Positions 12,669 through 25,247 of a stretch of 56,593 nt of DNA are shown here, piece by piece (within the stretch, counting starts at the first letter, position 1; each line of letters opens with the position of its first letter). Origin of the DNA: Hirudo medicinalis. Lineage: Eukaryota; Annelida; Clitellata; Hirudinida; Hirudinidae. Under the pieces are notes generated by a model. The model was not told the DNA's origin and made no database searches. It was given only the letters and a program-made list of their open reading frames with translations. The DNA lies in contig MPNW01000404.1 of the NCBI GenBank assembly GCA_011800805.1, positions 14,016 to 70,608 on the forward strand, read 5' to 3'. Made by a program: the position numbers and the translations under genes.

Positions 12669-13236
12669 GATACATGGGTATCACCTGCATGATGTAGATA
12701 GATAGACAGATATTACTTAATTAGCATAGTTTAATTAATAGAATAAATTATTATAACGAATTTCCAATAACCATTTATTAACGTTTACATCCACGATGTT
12801 ACCATCTAGCTTAAAGCCGATCCAGCCAAGGTGGAGGCATTCCAGTCCTCCCTATCCAAGCTCGGAGATGTCTACATCAACGATGCCTTTGGAACTGCTC
12901 ACAGGGCCCACAGGTGACATCGTCGCTCGTGAATACTGATAGTAATAAATTAACATTAATAAGTTGTAAGTTACAATTGAATACTGATGATAATAATAAA
13001 TTAACATTAATAAGTTGTAAGTTACAATTGAATACTGATGATAATAATAAATTAATATTTATAAGTTGTAAATTACAATTGAAAATAAAATTACACCAAC
13101 AGCTCCATGGTTGGATGCAAGCTGCCCAACAGAGCCTCTGGTTTCCTGCTCAAGAAGGAATTGACCTACTTCTCCAAGGCCCTCGAAAAGCCTGTGAAGC
13201 CCTTCCTGGCCATCCTTGGAGGGTTGGTGCATTGGC

Positions 13237-13273
<37 letters not shown>

Positions 13274-15215
13274 CCAGCGACTCATCCAAGCAACATCCAT
13301 ATCCTATTTGTTTATTTAACATTCACAGTGCCAAAGTTGCAGACAAGATCCAGCTGATTGAGAACTTGTTGGACAAGGTCGACGAGATGATCATCGGTGG
13401 AGGGATGGCCTTCACCTTCCTCAAGGTCATCAACAACATGAAGGTCAGAATGAATGACTCATCTGCACATACGAGTGAATATTCATGTCAATTGCCAGCC
13501 AACAGCAATTGTTTGGATTTATTTTTAAATGTGTCGGTCTGAAAGCTCAGTTTCATTTCATTATTTTAGATTGTGCTACATTTTATTTTATTTCGAGTTT
13601 ATTTTTTCTTAAAGATCGGCAAATCCCTCTTCGACGAAGAAGGCTCCAAGATCGTCCAGAAGTTGATGGACAAGGCCAAGAGCAAGAACGTCCATGTTCA
13701 CCTTCCCGTTGACTTTATCACCGGAGATAAATTCGCAGAAGACGCCGTGGTCGGGAAGGCCACCGTCGAAGGAGGAATTCCCGACAACTGCTTGGTGGGT
13801 GGAGCTGAAGAGCTAATTAACTATTCATTGATATGATAGATTAATTAATTAATTAATTAATTATTTGAACAGTGAAGCTGCTAGTGCATTAAGCATGAAG
13901 TAATTAGTTCTAGGGTATGCTTTGTTAATGCCACCTGCTCTTCATGATGAATGAAAATAAAGGATTTCGATGTGCAAGTTGACTCGGAAGACTGCATTCC
14001 CCGAAACAGTCACAATGTGTCGGGTTCTCAACCCAGCCTGCATGCCACAAGAGCCCTTGGGAAGGGGGGCTATATAAATGGTTAACAAAAAGCGCCACTT
14101 GTGCTAGGCATTAATGGCGCTATATAAATTGACTGATAATAACAATTACAAAGTTCATAGATGAGCTCTTTAATTGTGAGAGTTTTTGTAGTCGTCCTGG
14201 TTCGATAGTTGATATTGCCTTTCCAGGGTCTTGATATTGGGCCAAAATCCATTGAGGATTTCTCGAAGACTGTGCTCAAGGCCAAGACCATAGTCTGGAA
14301 TGGGTAAGTGAATTATTATGAATAAATGGCAATCATTATGACAATGATTGGGGTTATGATGATGATGCTAACTGCCTAGTGATGATGAGGATGTTGATGC
14401 TAATAACTGGCCAGTGATGATGACGGTGACTTTTTAATCTCAACAGGCCACCGGGCGTGTTCGAGTTCAAGAACTTTGCTGTCGGATCAAAAGCCATCCT
14501 CGACGCAGTCGTCAAGGCCACTCAGGGAGGAGCCATCTCCATCATCGGTTGGTTTTTGTTTTAGATTCATCTAGTTGTCGTGGACTGGTACTTTAGCTTA
14601 ATCAACAATATCGGGGCCTGCAGGTTGGCCGAACGGGTTGCGTTCCTGCATGTGGTAGTAATGGCAACGTTTGCAATGTGTCGTGTTCAAAACCCAGCCT
14701 GCACTGCCAGGGTTTATTTTATAGGGGTGCTGTGTAAACGGTAGGTCGATTAAAAAGTGCCTTCACAGACCACCTGGACACATAAGGCACTCAAAAGATC
14801 AGACAATTATAATTGCAATTGGTGTGATTTCTGTGACAGTTAAGTCACTCGAAATGCATTCCATAATTACTTTTAGGTGGAGGAGATACTGCACAGTTTG
14901 TGCCAATTACCAAGCTGAGGACAAGGTCAGCCATGTGAGCACTGGGGGTGGAGCCAGTCTGGAACTGCTAGAGGGTTGGTTCTTGAGTGATATGAATATT
15001 AATTAGCCTCAGCATTGCGTAAACTTGCCGATAAAGTTGGCATCGCAGTAGTAAGAATGTTTTCATTGGCATTAATTGCTGTATGTTATTAATAATTTGA
15101 ATAAGTAAAACTTTTTGAAGCAGATTGGGAATGTTTGTTTTCCAGTATTTATGTAATCGAAATATATTCAACAGGTAAAGTGCTCCCAGGTGTGGCTGCA
15201 CTCTCCGATGCTTGA
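10953..15215 (+). CDS. PGK: Phosphoglycerate kinase, with one frameshift in exon 11
   Basis: Twelve exons: 10953-11014, 11406-11456, 11879-12031, 12390-12534, 12810-12913, 13103-13222, 13329-13443, 13615-13794, 14227-14303, 14447-14547, 14877-14974, 15175-15215. The product is about 415 residues, the normal length. The enzyme moves phosphate from 1,3-bisphosphoglycerate to ADP in cytosolic glycolysis. Landmarks: [105 protein letters not shown]. In exon 11 the conserved GGGDTA and the following [15 protein letters not shown] lie in different frames: one base is missing between about 14890 and 14900. All eleven introns keep phase and everything else is intact, so a sequencing or assembly error is more likely than a pseudogene. 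Confidence 0.96.
12041..12070. repeat. (CAT)n microsatellite in PGK intron 3
   Basis: About nine CAT units just after the exon 3 donor site. Confidence 0.9.
12601..12668. repeat. (AAT)n-type microsatellite in PGK intron 4
   Basis: An AAC stretch runs into AAT units, interrupted by single substitutions. Confidence 0.9.
12931..13080. repeat. Three-copy minisatellite in PGK intron 5
   Basis: The segment beginning GAATACTGAT recurs at 12931, 12979 and 13030, so the units are 48, 51 and about 51 bases. The difference is one extra AAT step inside the unit. The first two copies are nearly identical and the third is more diverged. It fills most of the intron between exons 5 and 6. Confidence 0.9.
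13237..13273. repeat. (TTA)n microsatellite in PGK intron 6
   Basis: Twelve TTA units within a 106-base intron. Confidence 0.95.
13975..14145 (+). mobile_element. SINE-like repeat, 5'-truncated or diverged copy
   Basis: It shares with the copies at 14617, 41210 and 52207 the stretch around AATGTGTCGGGTTCTCAACC, then CAGCCTGCATGCC and the tail GGGGGGCTATATAAATGG. The A-box half is diverged. It lies in PGK intron 8. Confidence 0.6.
14617..14802 (+). mobile_element. tRNA-derived SINE-like element
   Basis: The 5' part carries tRNA-like internal promoter boxes: TTGGCCGAACGGG (14625-14637) resembles an A box and GTTCAAAACCC (14685-14695) a B box, about 50 bases apart. The tail has GGTAGGTCGATTAAAAAGTG and ends with ACATAAGGCACTCAAAAGAT, which recurs in the copy at 41210. 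It lies in PGK intron 10. Confidence 0.7.
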
Positions 15216-16488
15216 AGGATATTTCCTAAACTCATCCCCCTACAAAAAATTTAAAGCATCCCGATGTAAGGTTTTGTGGCGTGCAATGTCAACCCGAATG
15301 AAGAGTTTGGAATTATTTTCATTGTTATTTTTTTTACAATTTCTCCCAACTTTTTTTTTTTTGACAACCTGATTTTGGGTATTAAAAATGGCTGCTAATT
15401 TGTTATTGTTTTTCTTTGTACTTGGGTGGCTGGAGTTGGTCCTGAAGGGTCACAACGAAAAAACAGAAAGCAAGGCATTCACGCAATTAAATTTAAAATA
15501 ACTTAACATTAGTTCATAGTGGTTTAAGTAGACTAATGTCTGTATGACAAACAACTCCTATTTTATTCAATAGTCCAAATTTTGATAGTCATTTCAAATA
15601 CGTAAAATACAAATTTTAAATACTGATGCAATGGAGCAGAGGCCGCAGGCGTGATCTGATCGTGGGGTATGCAGAGCAGAGTTACAATTGTGGCCTGCTG
15701 ACAACAGAAATGGGTCGGACCACTGAACGGATAGCTTCGTAAGCGTTCCAATGATTTCAAGCCGCTAAACAGTAGCTATATTGTAGGAGATGAAGCTTTT
15801 TTGAGGGTTATCTTTGGTAAAATAAAAATCATAACAAAGAAAATTGGTGATGAATAGAAAGCTGGCTAAACTTTTTTTTTTTTAAATAGAAGCCGGCATT
15901 GTTGCGCTTCCACGATTAGCATTACAAAGGAGTCTCAAAATCGCACAATAGATAGTAACTCTTTGTGGTATGTCTTAATGGTTTAGACTTCTATATCTTT
16001 TGGGTCTTGCCTCTTTGTTATTTTACTATTGCATTTACCTAAATAATATAATGACTATTACAAAAACAATGAACACTTTTTTTGAGTTGAAAATATATCG
16101 GGTACCTTTCTCATAATTTTTGGCTACTTTGCATATCATTCTTGATTATTGTTCATATTAAAAGTCTATAATGTCCCAACAATACTCAAGTCGTAAATGG
16201 AGAAATTAATGGGACTACAATTATTTTATTATGGTGAATTTGCTGTTTAGGCATTCATAAATTCCCATCAGATACTCAATAAGGAATTAATGACGTGCAG
16301 TTAGTGCCTGAAACACCGCGAGTTGAAAAGTCGATGCCTCAAAGGTTTATAAAACGGAGAGCGAAAAACTAAGATAAGGTTATTTTAGAAAATATTTTTC
16401 AAATGTTTATTTCGGTTTGTCATTCTTTGGCAATACAGTAATTTTTATCTAGTTGCAATTTCTAAGAAGTTTTTCGGATGAATTGGAA
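15216..16488. other. Intergenic, PGK 3' flank to WSC/lectin gene
   Basis: About 1.3 kb without a supported gene. It contains the PGK 3' untranslated region and homopolymer T runs. No domain, signal peptide or recognised repeat was found. Confidence 0.65.
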
Positions 16489-19400
16489 ATGCTTCTCCTT
16501 CTAATTATTCATTTGTTGAAATGCAAAGCAGGTAATTCGATTTAAAACGGAAATATTGATTGATATCGTCCTAAAATGTTGGGCATAAAATAGAGGGCAA
16601 AACCAACTCACTGGCGGCTACAAAAATTGTCGCCAATATCCCTAACCCCAGCCAAAACACAAACGCTATCCCTAGCCCTAACCCGGGAAAACGGACGAAA
16701 TTTGCCCCCGCGAGTTGGCCTTTTCGTCTCCAGGTATATGTTGGTACATAGCACTTGTGCCATAAGTCTTGTAGATAATCATTTAACAGCTACTTGGCTT
16801 TTTCAATTGATTAAAAGTAATCATAATTTTCTATTAAAATTTTATTGACATTATTGTAAAAAAAAAAAGAAGGTACAATTGGGGATCTCGATGTACAGTT
16901 CAAAGGATGCTACTTGGACGACCGCAACAGTCCAGACCTCAATGGTTACTCCTTCATAGAAGCTGTCCCTGACCCCTTGTTCTGCTGTGACGTATGTCTC
17001 AACAAGGGCTTCCCTTACTGTGCCCTTCAGAGGGGCGTGCAATGTTTTTGTGGCAATAACTACGGAAGATATGGCCTGAGTTCAGGCAAGCTTAATCCTC
17101 TACAATAACCATTTATTGATAACGATGGTAGGACAAATTAAACGCTGACCTTTTTCATTTTTTGTCAGTCTGGATGCAACGTAATAAAATAATAATAATT
17201 ATATAAATAAATTAAGTGATATTATTTATCAGTAATAGTTGTTAATGACGTCATTTTGTCGATAATTAATATTAATGGAAATAAATGGTTAGTAACTAAC
17301 CACTTTACTAATTTTTGAGTCTTTGAAGATTGCAGGTATCCAAAATGTGGCCCCCTTATTTGTGGTGGGGAGTCATCTAACAGCGTCTATTACTCATTAA
17401 GTAAGCCTTACTGGAAAATGTTTTGAATTTCCCTCACGGAAATACAATTGGTTTTATTTTATTATACTTTTTATTACATACGCAAAAATTATTTTTTAAT
17501 ACATTTAATATTGGGACGTAATTTGTTTTTAATTTATAAAATTATTCGAGCATGTCAAACATCGAGCGAATATCCCCAGGCAAATCGCTTTCTTACAAAA
17601 TGTACAACTTATCCCTGATAACTCGTGCTACTGACTTCGACAATGCCAGAAAAATTTGTCTCAAAGAAAAAGGAGAGCTTGTTTCCCCAGTCGAGAGAAC
17701 CATTACGCTCGAAATGGCTCAATTGGCGCATTCCCATGAGAAGTTGGTACAAACTACTCTCGAAATAATTTAGAAATAATTTAGCAATTATTCACTTGCA
17801 GTCATATTCATAAAATAAAATAAATAAAGCTTTTGGAGAGAAAACACATTCGAATTTGGTGCTGTTGCTCAAAGTAGAAAAGCAGGTCGACATCTAGATT
17901 TTAAGCTAATTCCTATTTAAGGAATATCACCAGGGCCATTCAGAGCCTTGAGGAGGCCTGGGCCATTTCCAATTTGTGTAAGGCCCCTCCATCAAGTTAT
18001 GTCAATTTTGGTAATGGAAAAGTAGAATGAATCAGTTTTCGAGGTCCCCTGACCTCCCTCCTGATAGGCGCTATTTATCACATAGACCTAATCTCCTGAG
18101 CCTCCATGAATAAATGTCAAGTTAGGTTATTTGAAATGGCTACTTCTTAATCTCTTCAACTAGCCGCAGAGAAGACTTAGCGCCTTCAATAGGAAGATTT
18201 TTGGTTGAATTGTTGGCACATTATTTAGAATATGGATTGGACTTCACAGAAGACATCGTGGGGGCACATTTGAATGGACCGAGGAGCTATTTAAAGATGT
18301 TTTTTCAACTAACGAAATGGGTTAGCCTCATAATTAATTATAAAATAATAAATTATTAATTTATAAATTGCTATTCTAATTTGCTACCTCGCCGCAGAAG
18401 ACTTTCGCAGGCACGATTTGATTAAAATCTGAATTTAAATGATAAAATGAAATATTCCCATCTCTAATCAAATTTTCAGACCAAAACTCTTCCTAACGTT
18501 TAGAAATATAAAATTTGAATGTCGGCCATTGTCGACAAAGTCATCAATAAATAATAAAAAAAAAGAAATCGATTTTTAAAGGAGAACTTTTTTCGGAAGT
18601 TTAAAAAATGTTTGCTGCTGTTGATCGGTTCATCTAGTGCTGAAGAAAGACAATCTAGGAATATCAGATGAGAATATTAGCTTAATAGATATAATACAAG
18701 GTTTATAACTATTTTCTGATGTTTTTTTTTTTATGTCAACACCTGTGATACATGTAAGAACACCTTGATACAAAACTAAAATTTTTACGAGTTATTAAGA
18801 TGTCCATTGTAAGATATCTTGCTATAAGACTAGTCAATTCTTGACATTTGGCAATTGGCTTTGATCACTTTCTAATGTCTAAATTTAGCTTCCTTGATAA
18901 TCGCAATCCATGGCAACGATAATTGTTGTCTCTTAAGAAGGTTTGAAATTACAGCCTCTGTTGCTTTCAACTGAATAAATTCTAATTGAGTTCACATTCT
19001 CAGTAATCGCATCGCTCCTAGGGCAAAAACGTATCGTCCAAAAACGTTATTTTGGACCAACGTTAAGACCGACCATGAAGCTGTTTTGTTTTGACATTTT
19101 AAAATTCCTTCCTTCAATGACTTTTTTTTTTAGCATCAAGCAAATCAATTTTTGCGTGTCTTCTCTCAAGAGAGCAAACAATGGCTTTCGCACAGTGTTT
19201 ATGGAAGGCTGTTATCGACATCGATTGCTCTTCCGCTGGCTTCCATTTTCAATGGAATCACCCCTTTTGACGCTGATATTTGCGTTTATCCAGCCCATTC
19301 AAATATACGGAACATCACATTTTGCCACCTTGCAATGTCAACAAAAGTGATGTAACGTTGCATAATTACCATAGTTTTCCAATAGTGTTCTAGTGGCTAA

Positions 19401-20459
19401 CAAAACCTTCTTTCTTTACTTCTCAGAAACTTCTCTTTACCAGAAAACCACTGACTTTGAATTTGACATTCAATTTGAAGACTTTAGAAATCTCTTTGAA
19501 GTATTTTTAAACCTGCAAAGGAAATATAAAACTTTTAAGTTTGTTGTTGTCTAAAAGCTCAGCTTTTACAATCTGTTTGAAGGCTTGCCAGAACCTGCTC
19601 AATTCGTTTTGAGGGAAACGTTGTAGAATTTGCTTACGATTTGAATGGGTAAAGTAGGTCCTTGTCCGGACATTAGACGTAGATTTAAATCGAACATTCA
19701 TCGCTCACGGACTTAGACCCGTTTTTCTGAAGAAATTAAATTAGATCAGAGCTAATAATTCCTAATTCGATTTGAATAAAATTCACTGTTTATCGCTAAA
19801 GCTTACAATGATTTCTGGAAAAAAGACACCGACGAAAGCGAAGAATGCGTTGCCATGGTCGTCAGCTCTTTGAAATGGGAAACAGTGGATTGTCTGTCTT
19901 CTATCCTTCCATTCGTATGCAAAATCTATGAAAATGCGAACGGAGAAAAACATAGTAATAGCCCCAGTCTCAAAATTTAATCATTTCGAATCATTGAATT
20001 TAGTTGTAATATTACTGAATCCTTCCAGGCTATTTCCCAGCAAGCGAGACCAGTGAAATTCCATCAAATCTGACTGATGCAGCTAGCGACGACGAAAGTC
20101 AGAAGATCGCGACTATGCTTTATGTTGTAGTACCCCTTTTCCTCAGCTGCTACACAGGATCCTGCATCACTTACTGCGCTTACAGAATAATAAAAAATTG
20201 CGGGAAAAACTCTCTACTTAGGAAGATTCGTAGAGAAAAGGGAATGAAGTGCGAGCAGAACACCTATCAAAACTCTGTTTCCATTCCAGTCCCGTCGAAT
20301 ACTATTACAGAATTCCATAACGATAGGGATGTTCCTACCGAACCGGAGAGTTTAATCTCTAGCAAGACCCATGAAAAAGAAAAGTCCATAAATGCCATCT
20401 TGATGAGAAAGATGAAGGAGCAAAGAAGTATCAGAGAGAAAAAACTAGTCCTGAACTAA
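16489..20459 (+). CDS. Single-pass membrane protein with WSC and C-type lectin domains
   Basis: Seven exons: 16489-16531, 16873-17085, 17329-17400, 17580-17742, 18229-18320, 19802-19954, 20029-20459. They total 1167 bases, 388 residues. Exon 1 encodes a signal peptide (MLLLLIIHLLKCKA). Exons 2-3 give a WSC domain: FKGCYLDD, FCCDVCLNKGF, YCALQRGVQCFCGNNYG, DCRYPKCGPLICGGE, a Cys-rich carbohydrate-binding type. Exons 4-6 give a C-type lectin-like domain: NARKICLKEKGELVSP, IWIGLHRR, GTFEWTEE, ECVAMV, WETVDCLSSILPFVCK. Exon 7 has a membrane helix (ATMLYVVVPLFLSCYTG) and a basic cytoplasmic tail of about 95 residues. The first intron after the WSC core uses a GC donor (CAG|GCAAGC), and exon 3 must start at the GAAG acceptor (17329) to keep frame. 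The WSC plus lectin pairing recalls polycystin-1, but this protein is small. AATAAA lies at 20554. The ligand is unknown. Confidence 0.8.
16640..16690. repeat. Degenerate telomere-like CCCTAA-type stretch
   Basis: Several imperfect CCCTAACC/CCCTAGCC units lie in intron 1 of the WSC/lectin gene. A similar degenerate GGTTAGGGT stretch is at 34020-34075. Both are too short and irregular to be a telomere. Confidence 0.5.
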
Positions 20460-20846
20460 ATTCCATTTAATTTAAAAACAATAATTTAACTGTCATTATT
20501 TCAAACTATTTTTGATTGTTAAAAAAATTTTAATTTATTTTTTCGAAGTTTGAAATAAATTGTTTTTCATTTCAAAATCTGACAAAATTCCATAATGTGA
20601 TTATAGAAATTATAATATTTTATTAAACATTTAAATAATATAATTTTAAAAATCATTTAAAATAATAATGCATCTATAAATTTGTCTTAAATTAATCTAG
20701 TAAATTCCAAATCATTATCCTCCATCGCTACGATACGTGTTCTGACTAAGGCGAAAGGCTCTGTACACATGATGTTTTAAAGTGTCAATACAGAATAAAT
20801 AAATTTTGCTAGGGAAGCCGCCTACTTTTGTACAAAATTCGTGAAA
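20460..20846. other. Spacer between WSC/lectin gene and VAP
   Basis: 387 bases. It contains the polyadenylation signal of the upstream gene (20554-20559) and presumably the VAP promoter. No other element was recognised. Confidence 0.7.
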
Positions 20847-23800
20847 ATGTCCAAGCAGGAACAAGTTTTGATCTTGAACCCCGCCTCGGAAATTAAATTC
20901 AGAGGTTATTCGTTGATTACCTTAATGATTTTTGCCGATGATGGGGGGAGGCTGTGCGAAGCAGACGGCCGGGATGTTTAGTTGATTTTTATCCAGTTCC
21001 GTGCCTTAGCTCATGTTTGACAAGCGACATGTTTGAAAATATTATATTTTGAATTAATAACCACCAAGCTAATCGCAATTATTCGCTGCGCATATATTTG
21101 GCCAAAGACATTTTTTAAGGTTAAGTGTATGTTGCGAAGAAGGGCATAACGATGCTGCTAAGATTTTTGATTGTAACTCATTTGTTAAATTCTAACTGCA
21201 CTGAAATCTTTATTTATTTGTTTAATGCATGATTAACGAGCTTGAATGGGTCTACACAAATTGTAAAGTGAGCATTTGCTTATAGAAATTGCAAAAAAGA
21301 TTTTCTTACTTTGAAAACAGCTGTGGATGTAAGACTTCAACATGCAAGCCTACATCTTAGAAAGAAAAAAAAACTTTTAAAGCAATACTTGCACTATATC
21401 ATCATTAGTTAGTGTTTTTTTTCTTGCTCCACACTTGTTTAGGCCCATTCACTGGTGTGGTGACAACAGAGCTTGAGCTGTACAATCCCTCTTTGAAGAG
21501 GGTGATGTTTAAAGTGAAGACGACCGCTCCAAAACGCTACTGTGTTCGTCCCAACAGCGGCATCGTGGAGCCCGGTACTAGGCTCAAGATTTCAGGTACC
21601 CATGGATTTTGATTACACTGAAATAAGATTTGGTAGTTATTTTAATGTCAGGAATAATTACACGGTTTAACGACAGCATCGAGTCGAATATTGTTTTTCA
21701 ATTTATCCAAATGAAATTTTTCTTTATTTTATTAAATGTTCGTCTGCTCATGAAATTGTGAACAAGCAATGTGATTGTGCATGGAAATCGAAGGTTCTTT
21801 CAAGAGATTTCTCCAAAAAATAAGCTCTTGAAGTCTTTCAATAAAATTCTTAGCTATTTGACTTTTTTGAAATTTATTTGTTGAAATTCTGAGTCTGGGC
21901 TCTTCCCACTGCAAATGTGAATCAGCAATCAGTTTGATAACTTTTGAACATTTTTTGTAAATCTGCCAACATTCCAAAACCAACTAGATCTCATACAGCG
22001 AGCTGGGGCACAGCCTAAAATACTCACTTTGGAAATCCTTGATTTTGATAATAACTGCAATCTGATTGATTCATTTCTTTCTGAACCGATAAGGATTTAG
22101 TCGTGGGGCCGAAAATGTCAGCATAAGTGGCAGGAAATGGCATCAGGATGTTGTTGTTACTCTTTTGACGAGAGTACAATTCGAAATGTGGAATGCCATT
22201 AAGTGTTTCGCAGGTTAATGAGTGTAGTTGTGAAGTGGGAATAATGACATTCTAGTCCATAGAATTACTTCCTTGAATGCTGCAAAAGAGAATATATTCT
22301 TTGATGATGATGATGATGATGTCTACGAAGTTATTTGATCGAGGTTTGCTGCACGGAACATTTTATTTTAAGTCTGCGATGCAATAAAATCATCCAAAGC
22401 ATAGGATTGGAAGAAAACACCGGGCAGACGCTCAGTTGTTCTTAATCGAAAGCACACTGATTCCATCTTTTCCGTCGAGCTCGAAATATTGATGTTCTGC
22501 AAAACTGATTCGCGCATGGACTTTTAACGAAGACGAGGTTGACAAGGACTGCCAAGGATTGATTGCACGAAGATAACAACAGCTATTCTTGCTTGTTTAC
22601 TGTGGTGACTGAACCAGTAACAGTGATTGTGGAGATTGCAACAGTGTCATTGGTGTTGATAATCACCACAAAGAGCTTGAACCAGATATGCAGCTGACGC
22701 ACAGGCCGGTTGCAAAAAGCCATGACATTGATTGCTCGGGATACAGGTTGTAATGATATTAATAGTCAGCCACTAGTAATAATAATAATATTATTATTAA
22801 TAAGAATAATTTATGTTAATTGCATCAGAGTAATTGACATCATTGCTACATCTGCTGGTTGTTGTGGTAATAGTTGTAGACTAATTAGCTTTTAAAAACC
22901 CAGCTAAACTTATTAATTGGACCACTTTTTCATGCTCGTGATGTTTGTCAATTTTGACGACGACTGTGATACACTTCCCGGTCGGTCGGTCCTAAAAGCT
23001 TCGTCATCACTAATTTTTCTGACTATCATTTCTGCCAGCACTTTTGGATCACTTTATGAAAAAAAATGTTGGAACTAGTCAACACATGGCACTCATTGGC
23101 TGTCATGAGTTGTTATTGTTATTATTATTATTTATTCAATTTACCATTATCCAACCGAGACGTCCGTTAAGTTAGTTTATTTGTTAATTATCAGCTTCTA
23201 TTTCGACACCGGTTTTCGAAATGTTTATTGAACAAATTGCTGTCTTTTCACCAGTGATGTTGCAGCCCTACGATCACGAGCAGGCCAGCGAAAAGAACAA
23301 GCACAAGTTCATGGTTCAGTCCATGGTCGCTCCTGATGGTAACATCGAGAACCAGGAGGCTTTGGTGAGCGACTAACCTCCTTCTGACGACGTGTTGTCG
23401 TTCGGGTGGATAGGTAGATGGATGGGTATCGGGCGGGTAGGGCGAGCCATGGACAGATGTCTTGGGTGGAATTTTGTTATGCTAGATGCTTTTAAATTCT
23501 TGATTTTGAGTCATTTAATTGACTTGAATTGTTTTGTAATTGTTTTTTTGTTTTTTTTTAAGATGAGAATTGGATTCTACAATTATTTTATTTTGTTTTC
23601 TCGAAGGCCTGTACTTTTAAATGGCCAGTAGCTCCGACTGACTGCAACTAGTTTGTTTCTGTATTCGCAGTGGAAAGATGCCGGGCCAGACATGCTGATG
23701 GATTCCAAGTTGAAGTGTGTTTTCGAGGGTCCCCAGTTTACGGTTGGAAGATTTTTCTTTCTTTCCATCATTATAACCAGGAACAATTGGTGGATTTATT

Positions 23801-25247
23801 TATTTATTATTATTGTTATTATTATTATTATTATTTCAAATAACGAGAGGCGGTCCGAGAGCATCAGATTGTTGTGGTTTTATCTAGCTTATTGTGAGTG
23901 GCAACATTTGCAGCTCAATCTTCTGACATCTGAGGATTTATCTAGCAATGTAACAGCCATTCATTAAGATGAAAAGCAAGAAGTTATTTTTATTTATTTA
24001 TTATCAATTTTGGTCAAAGGGTCATTTGACCTCTTACATGACCAAGTGAACTCAAGAAAACAGAAATGCACAAATTTCAGCGAACGCATCAACGGTAGCA
24101 ATAAACTAAACTAAGTCCATGCAGCTCAAAAATAAAAATGAAATACATTCATTAGTGGACACACAAGAACAAGGAAATTATTTGTAGATGAGATATTGAT
24201 TTAAGTTAAGTTCACGAACGGCCGAGTCAAAGCGAGAGACAGGCGATGAATTGACAACATCGGCAGGCAGGGAGTTCCACGATCTGACAACTCGTTAAGT
24301 TCGGTTGCAGAAGAAATTCTTTGTAGTTTCACATCTGATTTTACCAGTTCTTAGTTTAAATATGTGACCTCGTGTCCTAGAATATGTTGAGGGTAGGAGA
24401 GAGAGAGAGAAGGAGGCTGTGCAGTTAAGCATCAAAAGTCATCAGTGATCATGCAATTCATTCAACATGTCATTCGACCTCATTCAGGGTGCAGAAGTGA
24501 CTCCGGGGAGTGGCGGGGATGAAGAGGGAACCAAGCAGACGAAACAGGAGGTTGTCATGACAACTCAGTCCCAGCAACAGATGAAAAATGCAGAACCTTA
24601 TGCCATGGTTGGAATGACGTTTTGTGTTTGCCGCTCGGAAGGACTTCGTTCGGCTTCCGGACCCCGGAAACGGGTTTCCGATCTGCACGGAGGATCTTTT
24701 TTTTTTTCCATCTCGCTTTTGTCCTTTGACAAGCTATCGAGACTTATTTCATCCATCTCAAAGGGGGGACTAGAATGTCTATTAAGCGAAGCCTAGAGAA
24801 TCAGTTGCACCAGCTTCTTTTCTTTTTCTGCATAGGATGAAGAAGTGGACAAGAAACAGGCAGGTCAGAACCAGGCAATGATCATCGAGGAAATCCAACA
24901 ACTGAGGGCACAGAATGCCAAACTCAAGGTTCGAACTCAAAACCTTGCCGCTCCTTGACTGCGATTCGGTCGATTTTCCGTTAATTGTTGACGACACCTT
25001 TACCTGACCACTTTACCAGGAGGAAGGACTGAGACTTCGAAGCCAGGCCATGTCCCAAACCCTCTCTTCCGGCATCGCACTACCCTCTTCTGCTGCCACA
25101 AGTACCTCATCCATGCCCGGATTCAGGCAGCCAGAGAGCACTGTGCAGGCCAAGCAGGTTCAGCTAGACTTTCTCACGCCCCAGAATTTGGCCATCATGC
25201 TGGCCCTCGTCATCATTGGCATCCTCATAGGCAAGTTCGTCCTCTGA
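20847..25247 (+). CDS. VAP: VAMP-associated protein (VAP-A/B type ER receptor)
   Basis: Seven exons: 20847-20904, 21443-21595, 23255-23364, 23671-23742, 24488-24607, 24836-24928, 25020-25247. They total 834 bases, 277 residues, about 30 longer than vertebrate VAPs. VAPs are tail-anchored ER proteins that bind FFAT motifs of lipid-transfer proteins at membrane contact sites. The MSP domain covers about residues 1-125: [43 protein letters not shown] (the FFAT-binding face), [25 protein letters not shown] Gln-rich linker follows, then a coiled coil ([19 protein letters not shown]), a Ser-rich linker, and a C-terminal anchor ([19 protein letters not shown]) with a G-x3-G step for dimerisation. 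The start is the first ATG, directly before the conserved N terminus. Confidence 0.95.
24000..24400 (-). mobile_element. 3' end of a CR1/jockey-like LINE, decayed
   Basis: On the minus strand the frame reads [27 protein letters not shown], stop, [34 protein letters not shown]: the typical C terminus of such LINE ORF2 proteins. It is followed by a 3' tail containing GGTCAAAGGG and ACATGACCAAG (plus-strand reading). The same tail is at 56400-56445. It sits in VAP intron 4, opposite to the gene. Confidence 0.8.

Noticed and set aside
13059..13542. ORFs with poly-Asn, poly-Leu or poly-Ile
   Set aside because: They read through the TTA microsatellite and PGK exons in wrong frames.
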